Assembly (NCBI RefSeq): GCF_030813505.1
Contig: NZ_JAUSUE010000012.1
DNA length: 64,000 nt
Direction: 5' to 3' (one strand)
From: Pectinatus haikarae
Lineage (GTDB): Bacteria > Bacillota > Negativicutes > Selenomonadales > Selenomonadaceae
Each line of letters starts with the position of its first letter. Positions within the stretch are counted from its first letter, which is position 1. Below the pieces are notes generated by a model that saw nothing but the letters and a program-made list of their open reading frames with translations, was not told the DNA's origin and did not search any database. A program made the position numbers and the translations under genes. Positions 50,825-60,356 of this stretch are shown here, piece by piece.

Positions 50825-52882
50825 ATGGGCGATATATGGGACGAGAAATATGAATGGTGTTTCAGCCCGCTGGGTACAGGTGACAAGGTCGGAGTAAATA
50901 ACGCAGGAATAGGAATTTTCAAAAAACAGCCATATAGAAGTTTAGCAAAAGAGATTCTTCAAAATATTATAGATGCCAAGGATGAAGATACTATGGGACC
51001 GGCAAAGGCTTGTTTTGAAGTTATCCATTTAAAAAGAGCGGAAATTCCAGGCTTAGAGAGGCTTTCTGATGTAATAAAAAAATGCTATGAATATTATCAT
51101 GAAGGTGATGATGGAATAAAGATGGGTCTTTTGAAGGAGGCAGCTGAAAATCTGCTTGATAAAGATGTATCTATTCCAGTGTTGAAAATCAGTGATTATA
51201 ATACTATCGGTCTTACTGGTGTTAATGAAGAAAAAGGAAGTAACTGGACCGGGCTTGTACGAGAAATAAGTGCAACTAATAAAGGAAATGGTTTAAGCGG
51301 TTCTTTTGGTGTAGGTAAATTTGCTCCATTCAATTTTTCTTTACTGAGGACCATTATTTATTCTACACTCAATAAAGATAATGAAACTGCATTACAGGGG
51401 AAAACAATATTAACAACTTTTCTTGATAATGATAATAAACTTAAACAGAATGTAGGTCTGTTTGGCCTAGAAGAAGACGAAGACTGTAAAGCTATACATA
51501 ATGTTGATGATATTCCAGAAATATTCCGTCGTGATAAATATGGCACAGATCTGTTTGTTCTTGGTTTCAAGGAAGAAAACGAATGGATGCAGCAGGTTGC
51601 AGTCAGTGTGCTGGAATACTTCTTCTATACGATTTCTATCGGAAATTTGGAAGTATCAATTATTGACGGCGATAAGAAAATTTATATAACAAAAGATAAT
51701 TTATCGAATAATATGGCTATATATAATGATTATTGCAAGAAACATGATATAGGTTTCAGTGCGCCGATATTCTGGAATATTCTTAATGACACATCTGGAA
51801 AAACAAAACACTTCAAGGAGAATTTCAGGAAAAAGGGTAATGCTGAATTATATCTTTCTGTAGATCCTGATTTTACTGAACGCAGAATTCTTGAAATGCG
51901 AACTGCAGGAATGAAAATACAGGAAGATACGGCATTTAGAATTGGTGCATATTTTTATGGAATATTTATTGCGACAGGGGAAGGTAGCAAGTCTGACGAA
52001 CCAAAAGACGATATCAACAGTTTCCTGCGAAAATGCGAGAATCAGGCACATGACACATGGAGTAAAGACGAATATGAAGATAACAGGGAAGAAGCTGATA
52101 AGGTAATTAAAGCAATTCACAGCTGGATTCTTGATAAAATAAAAAAAGAAATGCCAGAGATCGAGTCAGATGAGATTAAAGCCTATGGTCTAAGTGATCT
52201 GCTTCCAAACCAGAATAGTGATAGTACAGATGATAAAGAAGATGCATATTCTTCTTTTAAACCTAAACCGCGGCCTGTAAGTATAAGTTCATCAAATAGA
52301 AAAAACAATATAAAGAAATCTTCCGATGTAAGTATTGTGGATAATAATTTAAATAATGCTGCTCCGGCAGATATAATGCTTCCTTCTGATAATGGAGATA
52401 AAGTTATTCATGGAGGCGGACAAGAACAAAATCCATCTCATTCAACATATACTGAACCATATCCTGGTCCTTTCCCTGGGTTAGAACCAACAACGAATCC
52501 AAAACCAAGTCTGGATGGATTCGAAAACATTTCTGGAGAAAAGGAAAGAGGGCAATGCAGAGAAAAAGGCAGTATAAAACTTCATGTAATTCATATTACG
52601 GAGATCAGAACGCCATATGACAGCAGTAAAGATATTTTTAGGGTGTCATTTATTCCAGAAAAAACTGTTGATGACGCTTACGTCAGATTAAAGATTGGGT
52701 CTGATGACGATGATAAGCAGAATGCTGACATTAAAAGCGCATCTAGTAATGGTGAAACTCTCGAAATATATAAAGAATTAATAATGCTGAAACATATCAA
52801 TAAAGGGAATAAAATAACTTTGTCAGTCAAGCTGCATAATGCCAGAAGGTGCCCATTGGAGGTGACAGCTTATGCTAAATAG
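50825..52882 (+). CDS. MORC/MutL-like GHKL ATPase, cassette A
   Basis: 685 aa from the ATG after GGAGGG. GHKL ATP-binding motifs: N box SLAKEILQNIIDAKD (39-53, Glu43 and Asn47), G1 KISDYNTIGL (121-130, Asp124), G2 GSFGVGK (159-165). Residues 200-460 form the transducer-like second domain. A disordered Ser/Asn/Pro-rich linker (about 460-570) precedes a C-terminal beta domain ending PLEVTAYAK. Such ATPases act as DNA clamps in repair and in restriction-type operons. No helicase is nearby. Confidence 0.87.
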   Translation: MGDIWDEKYEWCFSPLGTGDKVGVNNAGIGIFKKQPYRSLAKEILQNIIDAKDEDTMGPAKACFEVIHLKRAEIPGLERLSDVIKKCYEYYHEGDDGIKMGLLKEAAENLLDKDVSIPVLKISDYNTIGLTGVNEEKGSNWTGLVREISATNKGNGLSGSFGVGKFAPFNFSLLRTIIYSTLNKDNETALQGKTILTTFLDNDNKLKQNVGLFGLEEDEDCKAIHNVDDIPEIFRRDKYGTDLFVLGFKEENEWMQQVAVSVLEYFFYTISIGNLEVSIIDGDKKIYITKDNLSNNMAIYNDYCKKHDIGFSAPIFWNILNDTSGKTKHFKENFRKKGNAELYLSVDPDFTERRILEMRTAGMKIQEDTAFRIGAYFYGIFIATGEGSKSDEPKDDINSFLRKCENQAHDTWSKDEYEDNREEADKVIKAIHSWILDKIKKEMPEIESDEIKAYGLSDLLPNQNSDSTDDKEDAYSSFKPKPRPVSISSSNRKNNIKKSSDVSIVDNNLNNAAPADIMLPSDNGDKVIHGGGQEQNPSHSTYTEPYPGPFPGLEPTTNPKPSLDGFENISGEKERGQCREKGSIKLHVIHITEIRTPYDSSKDIFRVSFIPEKTVDDAYVRLKIGSDDDDKQNADIKSASSNGETLEIYKELIMLKHINKGNKITLSVKLHNARRCPLEVTAYAK

Positions 52883-53738
52883 TATGATGAATTATCCCTA
52901 TCCAGTGTTAAGAAATAAACCAGCAGATTATAAAACATGTACATTTTCTGCAGAGATAAAAAAAACAGATAAAACAAATGGGTATAGCCTGGACATTGTC
53001 TATAAGACTGACAATAATCAGATAAAAGAACTGCTGGATAAAAGAAAGATTACATATGCACTGCAGATTCAATGTATATCAACATGGTACAGAAAGCTTG
53101 AAATTAGTGAAACATCTAAACAAACATTATTTCTTTCTTCAGATATGATACATGAACGTGTGGATATGTGTCCATGTATTATTGCATTAGAGGACATTGC
53201 TGATTTTAAAAATGATGATTTTTCTGAAGACTTCAATGGTATTTCATTCAAACTAAACAAAGGTGAGGTCGCAGCTATAGGAGAGCGTCAGAAATTTGAT
53301 GCAGTATATGAAAGTGATATTATTAAAAAAGGCGATCCAATCGTTCATTTTATAAACGACACTAATAGTTCAGTAATGTATTGTGAATGGGAATATAATA
53401 CTATACAGATTCATCTTCCTCAGTCACAGTACAAACAATACACAAAAATAGGATGGTATGAATCATGGAAGGTTCCTATGCTTAATGCTGTCTATGTTGT
53501 ACCAGCTATTGTTCAAGGAATTTCTATGATATATCAGGATGAATTTAATAATGGAGACAGAAATCTAGAAAGTTATTTATGGTATAAGACATTAAAAGTT
53601 CTTATCCAAAAAACTGCTAAAGACGATGACAGAGAATACAAAAAAATGCTGAATGATCCGATAAGAACAGCTCAGCTTCTTCTTAATGACAATTCATCTC
53701 AGGCATTAGAACTGATAGCAAAATCTGCAAGACTGTAG
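52872..53738 (+). CDS. 'YPYPVL' core protein, cassette A
   Basis: 288 aa. No known family recognised. Conserved with the cassette B protein: YPYPVL near the start, then CPCIIALEDIADF and FSEDFNGISF followed by a Gly and VAAIGERQK (about 96-140), and PAIVQGISM with SYLWYKTL later. No nuclease or membrane motif. The start overlaps the ATPase end by 11 bp and its GGAGG lies inside the ATPase codons. It probably forms a complex with the ATPase. Confidence 0.8.
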   Translation: MLNSMMNYPYPVLRNKPADYKTCTFSAEIKKTDKTNGYSLDIVYKTDNNQIKELLDKRKITYALQIQCISTWYRKLEISETSKQTLFLSSDMIHERVDMCPCIIALEDIADFKNDDFSEDFNGISFKLNKGEVAAIGERQKFDAVYESDIIKKGDPIVHFINDTNSSVMYCEWEYNTIQIHLPQSQYKQYTKIGWYESWKVPMLNAVYVVPAIVQGISMIYQDEFNNGDRNLESYLWYKTLKVLIQKTAKDDDREYKKMLNDPIRTAQLLLNDNSSQALELIAKSARL

Positions 53739-53749
53739 GAGGAAACATT

Positions 53750-54799
53750 ATGCTGGTTAATTTTATGAAAAATAGCGCATTGGATTTTTTGAGGAATGAG
53801 ATTCCAAATAATGTTCCTTTATATAATTCACAGGACAAGTGGATAGATAAGTATTTTGAAGATAAAGGAATAGAAAATTATTCTTTTAGCACTGGAATCA
53901 CGGTACCAGATATAGAATTGACTATTGGTGGTTCAGAAACTGATTATGAGAATGCCGTAAAAGTATATAACGTTTTTAAAGATCGATTGACATCTGTTCA
54001 AGCAAGTGATCTTAGGCTTTGGGCGTATCTTGCACACAGCGTATACTGGAAATATATGCGGAGAAGATGGGCAATTAATCTTCAATCTGATGATGATAAT
54101 GAAGATGCTGGCAATAAACTTGTTTCCAGAATTGGCGCAAGATATTTTTTCAATACTTCCAAAGGTAAAGCATTTGTACGGCAGGGGATTGCAAGACTAT
54201 ACTGGAGTGCATATTTAACATACAATGAAAAGAATAAAGACAATCCATATGAGCTTACAGAGTATTTTTTAAGCAAACAGGATATTTTTACAGTTTCAGC
54301 AGAACGCTCTTTAGCAAGAGACAAGACTTTGTTCCTGTCCGCCTTGAAAATACTTAAGAAGCATGGCGATTTGACACGTTCTCAGATTAGACGGTATTTC
54401 TTAGCATTGAACCAGGCCGGTGGTGTTATTGTATTTGATTCACTGTCAAGTGATGCATCATATGATCTGGCTAAGAAGACTCTATATACTGTATTAAATG
54501 AAACAGAGGATCATGCATCTAAAGATAAAAAAGATGGAGAAACCTATACGAAAAATGTAAGTGAGAAGGTTTCAGACACAGAAGAAGCGAAGGTAACCAG
54601 CAGTATTACATCTGAATTGCCATTAAAAAGAGTAAAATATAACAGTAAACTTATTATCAGCAATATTAGAAGCGGTGTACGTATACCTATGGCAGTGAAT
54701 AGAACATCTTTTCAGACACAGCCGGATTTAGTGGGCCTCAGCGTTGGCGATAAATTTAAAATCCGTAAGGAAATATGGAAAATTGATAAAATAAAATGA
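53750..54799 (+). CDS. DUF6339-like protein, cassette A
   Basis: 349 aa. The core, about 80-240, holds SVQASDLRLWAYLAHSVYWK, RRRWAI, ARYFFN, RQGIARLYWSAYLTY and NPYELTEYF, the pattern I associate from memory with DUF6339. Residues 265-349 are an extension absent from cassette B: an acidic linker, then VPMAVNRTSFQ-like and DLVGLSVGDKFKIRKEIWKI, which looks like a small beta barrel. Function unknown. GGAGG precedes the ATG. Confidence 0.78.
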   Translation: MLVNFMKNSALDFLRNEIPNNVPLYNSQDKWIDKYFEDKGIENYSFSTGITVPDIELTIGGSETDYENAVKVYNVFKDRLTSVQASDLRLWAYLAHSVYWKYMRRRWAINLQSDDDNEDAGNKLVSRIGARYFFNTSKGKAFVRQGIARLYWSAYLTYNEKNKDNPYELTEYFLSKQDIFTVSAERSLARDKTLFLSALKILKKHGDLTRSQIRRYFLALNQAGGVIVFDSLSSDASYDLAKKTLYTVLNETEDHASKDKKDGETYTKNVSEKVSDTEEAKVTSSITSELPLKRVKYNSKLIISNIRSGVRIPMAVNRTSFQTQPDLVGLSVGDKFKIRKEIWKIDKIK

Positions 54800-54854
54800 T
54801 CCAGCAGAAGGATGTTAAGGGAAAATATAAGGATGGTACTGTAATACGAATAAC

Positions 54855-55628
54855 ATGAATGGCATTAATTGGAACCAGGAGGAAACAATTTTAGCATTTG
54901 ATTTATACTGCCGTACGCCATTTGGCAGGATTGGACAAAGTAATCCGGACATTATAAAATTGGCTGAACTGCTCGGCAGGACACCGGGGGCAGTGAGCTT
55001 AAAGATGTCTAATCTTGCTCACTATGATCCTGAACTGCAGAAACGTCATATAACAGCGATGGCTCATGGAAGTAAACTTGATGCAGAAATATTTGAAAAA
55101 TTTTCAAATAATTGGACGGAGCTTATATATCAGGCGCAATTAATCAAGGCAAAACTAAAGAAGCAGAGGATAGAAGAACTATTTGATATCAGAGACATAG
55201 AAAAAATTCCACTGGGTGAATACAGAGATCAGATAATTAAAACAAGAGTAGGCCAGTACTTTTTTAGAATGTCTGTACTAAATTCCTATGGAAATAAATG
55301 CTGTATAACTGGACTGTCAAATGCAAAGCTTTTAATAGCCAGTCATATTAAACCGTGGGCTGACAGCAATGAAAGAACCGAAAGAACAAATCCAAGCAAT
55401 GGACTCTGTTTGAATGCATTGCATGATATGGCTTTTGATAAAGGGTTAATTACTCTTGACAAGGACTATCATATTATAATATCAAGTTTGATAAAGGATT
55501 CAGCAATGGATTTAAAAACACGGGACTGGTTCATGAGTTATGAAAACGCGAAAATTCATCTCCCGGATAAATTTCTTCCGGGGGAAAAATTTATTGAATA
55601 TCATAATGATATTATATTTCAGGGGTGA
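54855..55628 (+). CDS. HNH endonuclease, cassette A effector
   Basis: 257 aa. N-terminal helical domain (WNQEETILAFDLYCRTPFGR, PGAVSLKMSNLAHYDP), then the HNH core CCITGLSNAKLLIASHIKPW with NPSNGLCLNALHDMAFDKGL (about 155-200) of the HNH_2 type. His in SHIKPW and His in ALHDMAFD are the expected catalytic and metal residues. This full two-domain form is common in defence islands as a restriction nuclease. The start follows the DUF6339 gene by 55 bp. Confidence 0.87.
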   Translation: MNGINWNQEETILAFDLYCRTPFGRIGQSNPDIIKLAELLGRTPGAVSLKMSNLAHYDPELQKRHITAMAHGSKLDAEIFEKFSNNWTELIYQAQLIKAKLKKQRIEELFDIRDIEKIPLGEYRDQIIKTRVGQYFFRMSVLNSYGNKCCITGLSNAKLLIASHIKPWADSNERTERTNPSNGLCLNALHDMAFDKGLITLDKDYHIIISSLIKDSAMDLKTRDWFMSYENAKIHLPDKFLPGEKFIEYHNDIIFQG

Positions 55629-55632
55629 CGTA

Positions 55633-56067
55633 ATGGATAATCTGACACCGCAGCAAAGAAAAAAGAACATGCGGCATATCAAAGCTAAAGATACGAATAT
55701 AGAAATTCTTCTGCGTCGCGAATTATGGCATAGAGGATACAGATACAGAAAAAATTATAATGAGCTTGCAGGAAAGCCTGATATAGTACTTACTAAATAT
55801 AAGATAGTAATTTTCTGTGATGGAGAATTCTTTCATGGGAAAGACTGGAAAGTGTTAAAACCAAAACTTGAACACAGTAACAACAGTGAATATTGGATTT
55901 CCAAAATTTCAAGAAACATAAAACATGATAATGATGTTAACAAGGCATTGTTATGCTGCGGATGGACGGTAATTCGATTTTGGGGCGATAACATTAAAAA
56001 TGATCTTGCTGGTTGCATCAAGGTCATAGAAGAGACAATATACGATATGAAAATGCTGTCAGATTAA
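55633..56067 (+). CDS. vsr: Vsr-type endonuclease
   Basis: 144 aa. MDNLTPQQRKKNMRHIKAKD, ELAGKPDIVLTKYKIVIFCD with the catalytic Asp in KPDIV, and GEFFHGKDW, then WTVIRFWGDNI: the complete Vsr fold. Vsr nicks T:G mismatches made by 5mC deamination; relatives also serve as restriction nucleases. Here CDGEFFHG replaces the VHGCFWHG typical of E. coli Vsr, so the zinc-site Cys differs. GGGGTGACG lies just before the ATG. Confidence 0.9.
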   Translation: MDNLTPQQRKKNMRHIKAKDTNIEILLRRELWHRGYRYRKNYNELAGKPDIVLTKYKIVIFCDGEFFHGKDWKVLKPKLEHSNNSEYWISKISRNIKHDNDVNKALLCCGWTVIRFWGDNIKNDLAGCIKVIEETIYDMKMLSD

Positions 56068-56435
56068 TAGATGAATTGTGGTATTGCGCCCAGAAAGTGA
56101 TGTAGTTCCGAATTCGTACTGTGCTTGAAAAAGTGTATCAGAATTATATTGTGGATGATAAATAGTTGAAAAGCATGCTTATAAATATATAATTTATTTG
56201 TTTAAGTATTTAATGACATTGCCGTTAATCAGTGGTCCAGAACTTGTTGATGGATATTGCCCATTGAGCGTTAATATTCAAACTGAAAATAAAATTTGTT
56301 AGTGATAGTCATTAATGTATTCAAACAACTTGTTTTTATATATTACTGCACCTTATCATTTTAAAAATCAGTGAAAATATTGAAAAACGGCATAAAATAT
56401 GTATTTGGTCAATTTTATTTTACAAATAACCTTTT
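56068..56435. other. Intergenic region between cassettes A and B
   Basis: 368 bp, AT-rich. I see no gene, terminator with a clear stem, or repeat. It ends at the truncated methyltransferase remnant, so a deletion boundary may lie near 56436. Confidence 0.5.
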
Positions 56436-56558
56436 ATTTTTGAAGGCACAAAAGATTCTTAATATCAGCAAGTCGGCAATGCTGTACCACCTCTAACGGT
56501 AAAAGCTATTGCTAACCTTTATGAAACATCGTTGACATATCGAGTCGTTTTGCGATAA
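56436..56558 (+). pseudogene. C-terminal remnant of a second cytosine methyltransferase
   Basis: The frame reads FEGTKDS-stop-YQQVGNAVPPL, then TVKAIANLYETS, to a TAA at 56558. This is the motif X end of a Dcm and parallels FSGTKNSQYQQVGNAVPPLM of the intact gene in copy A. Everything before is deleted. Cassette B therefore once had its own methyltransferase. Confidence 0.82.
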
Positions 56559-56589
56559 TATATTTTTGAGTTTGAAAAGAGTGAATAAA

Positions 56590-56823
56590 ATGGGTGCTTT
56601 AGAAATAAAATACGAGAGATTCGTAAGAATTGTTGAGGCTCGCACAAACAAAATTATAGACATGATTCAGCTGCTTGGGAACTGTTCCAACGCCGCTACT
56701 TACGAATATACATAAGCGGATATTGAAAAAATTTATTCTGCAATTGAGAACGAAATTAAAGAGTCGCGCAAGAAATTTAGCAAAATTGAGAGCAAAAAAA
56801 GTACCCGTTTTACGCTTGAATAG
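56590..56823 (+). pseudogene. Small conserved protein of cassette B, interrupted by TAA
   Basis: Homologue of the 76-aa cassette A protein: KYERFVRIVEARTNKIIDMI, then QLLGNCSNAATYEYT, TAA at 56713-56715, then ADIEKIYSAIENEIKESRKK and ending KSTRFTLE. One base change in an otherwise full-length 77-codon frame. It ends 11 bp before the ATPase B start. Confidence 0.8.
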
Positions 56824-56834
56824 GAGGTAATGCA

Positions 56835-58736
56835 ATGAGATGGTCGTTTCCATCGAATAATAAAGGTGATATAAACGGCATTGGCAATTCGGGTGTCGAA
56901 ACTTTTCAGGGGACTCCTCTGAAGTCACTTGCTCGCGAAATATGTCAGAATTCACTCGATGCAGCACTCGAAGGCAAGACTGTAGAGGTAGAGTTTATGC
57001 CATTCGCCCTTGATGTCGATGAGTTCCCTGATGCTGAGTCGCTTGGAAAAGCGTTCAGGGTTTCCTTAGATTTTTGGGGTATCCAGTCAGTAAAAAAGGC
57101 CACTGACTTTTTTGAACGCGCGATTAAAATGATGGAGTCGGGAAGCATTCCGTTTCTTAGGATAAGTGACTTTAATACTACAGGGCTGAAAGGCTCAAAA
57201 AGCGAATATAATACCCCTTGGTGTAATTTAACTAAATCATCCGGGGCATCAGACAAAGCGGGAACGTCAGGCGGGTCATTCGGTATAGGCAAATTTGCTC
57301 CTTTTGCCTGCTCCGAATTTCGAACCGTTTTTTATAGCACACTGGACATAGAAAATGTTACAGCTTTTCAGGGTATATCAAGAATAACCAGCTTTCGCCG
57401 AAAAGAAGAAGATGATATTACTGTGGGTGTCGGTTACTATGGTGCCAATAATAACCAGCCTGTATATTCGCAGATTAACCTTGATCCTCATTTCAGGCGC
57501 GGAAAGAAACAAACCGGAACAGATATATTCGTCGCCGGGTTTCGCTTTTATTCGACAGATTGGAAGGATAGCATTATTACTTCCGTGCTTGATGGATTTT
57601 TGTATGCCATCTTTATCGGCAAGCTTGTAGTAAGAGTTTCTGATGTAATAATAAATAAAGATACGCTTCCTGCGCTGATTGCAGAATATCAGACTTCCCT
57701 GACCGAAAGCGCTGATAAATACTATACAGTTCTGAGTTCTGATGACACTGTTTGGTATAAGGTTGATTTTAAAAATCATGGAACTGTGCGATTAGGCCTT
57801 ATCATACAATCTGATAAGCATCAGATTGAGATGCATCGCAAAGTTGCAATGATAAGAAAAACTGGAATGAAAATAATGGATCGTGGCAATATTTCCGGCA
57901 TTATTCCTTTTGCCGGTGTAATGCTTATAGAAGGCGAAAAGATTAACGATTTCCTACGCAATCTTGAAAATCCTCAGCATACAAAATGGGAACCTGAGCG
58001 TATGGAGCCTAAGAGCCAAGTACCCTTTGCTCGTGCCTACATTAAGGAATTAGTAGACTATATAAAAGATTGCTTAGAGAAATTAAAACAGGACAGTGAC
58101 ATTGATGAAATAGATCCTGACGTGGGAGAATATCTGCCTGATGAAAGTGACATGGATTCCGGCGATGATAATCATGAAACCGAATCGCTTCCTGATACCA
58201 TTAAATCGTTTGAGGTAACCATTCCTCCGCGCAATAACAATAAAACAAGTGTGTTCACTGAGGGAGATGAAACTACTACAGACGACGAAAAAGGTGATGT
58301 CGTTGAAGAAGAGCCTGATTCAGGTGCAGGTCACAAGGGTGGCAGCGAAAGGTTCGGCAGTTCCGGAGGCGGTTCATCCGATGGTGATGGCCGCGGCGAA
58401 AATCCCAAAGAGCACCACAAGTCTCTTGTTGGCATTACCGCCTCAAAAGTTAGAATCGTATGCTTAAATAAAGAGGCTGGTGAGTATTCCATAACATTTG
58501 TACCGACTTCTTCTGCAGAAAACGGACGGTTCGATTTATTTTTGTCTGCAGAATCCCAAGATTATGACGCGCCAATAATCTCAGCTATAGGTATGGGACA
58601 ACCTCCTTTAACAGTAGCAGGAAACCATATTTCAGGGATGGCATTTACGGCTAATACTCCTGTTCGCCTTAAAGTTACAATTGATTATCGTGATTATTGC
58701 TCAATGGAGGTAAAAGCATATGGAAATAAGGCCTAA
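56835..58736 (+). CDS. MORC/MutL-like GHKL ATPase, cassette B
   Basis: 633 aa, paralogue of the cassette A ATPase. N box SLAREICQNSLDAALEGK (31-48, Glu35 and Asn39), G1 RISDFNTTGL (109-118), G2 GGSFGIGK (146-153). Catalytic residues are intact. A long acidic then Gly-rich linker lies at about 425-530, and the C-terminal beta domain ends SMEVKAYGNKA. AGGAGGTAATGCA precedes the ATG. Overall identity to copy A looks moderate, so the copies are old. Confidence 0.87.
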   Translation: MRWSFPSNNKGDINGIGNSGVETFQGTPLKSLAREICQNSLDAALEGKTVEVEFMPFALDVDEFPDAESLGKAFRVSLDFWGIQSVKKATDFFERAIKMMESGSIPFLRISDFNTTGLKGSKSEYNTPWCNLTKSSGASDKAGTSGGSFGIGKFAPFACSEFRTVFYSTLDIENVTAFQGISRITSFRRKEEDDITVGVGYYGANNNQPVYSQINLDPHFRRGKKQTGTDIFVAGFRFYSTDWKDSIITSVLDGFLYAIFIGKLVVRVSDVIINKDTLPALIAEYQTSLTESADKYYTVLSSDDTVWYKVDFKNHGTVRLGLIIQSDKHQIEMHRKVAMIRKTGMKIMDRGNISGIIPFAGVMLIEGEKINDFLRNLENPQHTKWEPERMEPKSQVPFARAYIKELVDYIKDCLEKLKQDSDIDEIDPDVGEYLPDESDMDSGDDNHETESLPDTIKSFEVTIPPRNNNKTSVFTEGDETTTDDEKGDVVEEEPDSGAGHKGGSERFGSSGGGSSDGDGRGENPKEHHKSLVGITASKVRIVCLNKEAGEYSITFVPTSSAENGRFDLFLSAESQDYDAPIISAIGMGQPPLTVAGNHISGMAFTANTPVRLKVTIDYRDYCSMEVKAYGNKA

Positions 58737-59607
58737 GCTTTATCCATACCCTGTGCTGTCATACTATTCTGATGATTACGTGGATAGCAGTTTTGATACA
58801 GTTATTACACCAGTGAGAGATGGCTATAACATCCGCATAGACTTCCTGGCAGAAGTAAATAATGCTGGAATATCAGATTTGTTGGTTTCCGGAAAAGCGA
58901 AAATCGTCTACCATCTTGAATGTGCACAGACGGGATATCGGGTGGCAGTATCAACGTCGAAGTATGAGCTTTCTCATGTAATAGTCAACAAAATGATAAG
59001 CGGCAGATTACAGGTTTGTCCGTTCATTGTTGCAGAAATGGAGATTGCAGAATATGTAAATCCAAATTTTCACGAGGATTATCGCGGTTTTAAGTTTACC
59101 ATCGAAGAAGGATGCGTAATGGCTGTAGGAAAACAAGTAAACATTAATGTCGATAAAGAAATCAGCGACTTATCAGATACCCCTTCAGTTTTCAGTATAA
59201 TTAAAAATGATGATGAACTGGTATTGGGCATGGTTGTTGACCTTGATTATAAAAAAATAGTTATTAAATTGCCTGAAAGGGAATTTTTCAACTTTAAAAG
59301 TTTAAAAGGCCAGGCACTAATCCAATCGGTGCTTAATTCTTTAGTTGTCATACCTGCACTTACATATGTACTCGAAGAAGTATCGAAGAGAGAGCCCAGC
59401 GAAAGATATGAGTATAGCTCCTACGCTTGGTATCGGACTATAAAAAAATCTTTAGCGAATAAATTCAGCTGTGACATCGATAGTGAAAAATTTACTGACC
59501 GCAATATGCTTGAAACGGCTCAAAAATTAATTAACGTCCCTCTTTCAGATGCCCTTCAGACGTTATCAAGCGGATATGGCAATACCGGTGAGGAGGAAGA
59601 TGAATGA
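58720..59607 (+). CDS. 'YPYPVL' core protein, cassette B
   Basis: 295 aa, homologue of the cassette A protein: LYPYPVLSYYSDDYVDS, VCPFIVAEMEIAEYVNPNF, HEDYRGFKF and a Gly then VMAVGKQV, VVIPALTYVLEE and YAWYRTIKKSL. The start overlaps the ATPase end by 17 bp, and the GGAGG (58706-58710) is again inside ATPase codons. The stop overlaps the DUF6339-like start by 4 bp. Function unknown. Confidence 0.8.
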   Translation: MEIRPKLYPYPVLSYYSDDYVDSSFDTVITPVRDGYNIRIDFLAEVNNAGISDLLVSGKAKIVYHLECAQTGYRVAVSTSKYELSHVIVNKMISGRLQVCPFIVAEMEIAEYVNPNFHEDYRGFKFTIEEGCVMAVGKQVNINVDKEISDLSDTPSVFSIIKNDDELVLGMVVDLDYKKIVIKLPEREFFNFKSLKGQALIQSVLNSLVVIPALTYVLEEVSKREPSERYEYSSYAWYRTIKKSLANKFSCDIDSEKFTDRNMLETAQKLINVPLSDALQTLSSGYGNTGEEEDE

Positions 59608-60335
59608 AACTAACTTTTATAGAAGATGACAGCCTGTTTGCTCTCAAAAGCAATCTGCCTAAAATCTTTACCAAGTTTGCTTCGCCTGATGCAGAATGGA
59701 TTAAAGAATATTTTGGTCGGTCTCCTTTCATCGACACAAAGTATACTGTTGACGATTTCTCTCTCAATATGTCTCAGGAAAAGCCTTTCTTAACTGAGTT
59801 TGAAAATGTGCAGCGAGTTTATAACAGCCTTAGTTTTTTGTCAGACTCTCAAGCTTCAGACGAGCGGCTTTGGGCAGGGCTTTGTATAAATCATTTTTGG
59901 AAGTATACTCAGTACAGATGGGATGTAGTCTCAAAGTGTACCGTTGATAGTGTAAAGCAGCATTTCTTTTTTGGCTTTGGAGCGAGACGCTCTTTGACAA
60001 GAAATGCTATCGCTCGTTTGTGGTGGATAGGACGCCTGACGCATGACTCTTCACGCACGGATCCTTATGAGCTTACCAGCTTCGTATGTGAAACTTCCGA
60101 TTATATCATGCATATTCTTGAGCGTAACACATCAAACAGCCCTATGATTACAAAGGCATTCTTATCTGCACTTTTAACTGCCAGAGAGGAAGAATGTCCC
60201 ATCAATACCGATACAGTCGGCGAACTGTCAAAGTATCTTAATCTGCTCGGCGGTACATACATTTTGGATTGCCTTCCGGAGACAAAGATCTATGATAAAA
60301 TACTTGAGAAAGCAAGAAGTATGAAGACTTCTTAG
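59604..60335 (+). CDS. DUF6339-like protein, cassette B
   Basis: 243 aa. LSDSQASDERLWAGLCINHF followed by WKYTQYRWDV, ARRSLTRNAIARLWWIGRLT and DPYELTSFVCE align with the cassette A protein and the DUF6339 core. It lacks the extra C-terminal 85-residue domain of copy A and ends just after the GGTYILDCLPE segment. ATGA overlap with the upstream gene. Confidence 0.78.
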   Translation: MKLTFIEDDSLFALKSNLPKIFTKFASPDAEWIKEYFGRSPFIDTKYTVDDFSLNMSQEKPFLTEFENVQRVYNSLSFLSDSQASDERLWAGLCINHFWKYTQYRWDVVSKCTVDSVKQHFFFGFGARRSLTRNAIARLWWIGRLTHDSSRTDPYELTSFVCETSDYIMHILERNTSNSPMITKAFLSALLTAREEECPINTDTVGELSKYLNLLGGTYILDCLPETKIYDKILEKARSMKTS

Positions 60336-60356
60336 CCGAAGGGAAATAGGTGCCTG

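Noticed and set aside
48790..56067. Calling the locus a BREX, DISARM or Zorya system
   Set aside because: No PglZ, helicase, PLD or MotAB-type genes. The ATPase is GHKL-type, and a DNA methyltransferase alone is not diagnostic.
56599..56967. 122-codon minus-strand frame
   Set aside because: Antisense to the small conserved protein and the ATPase B start, both of which are supported by homology to cassette A.
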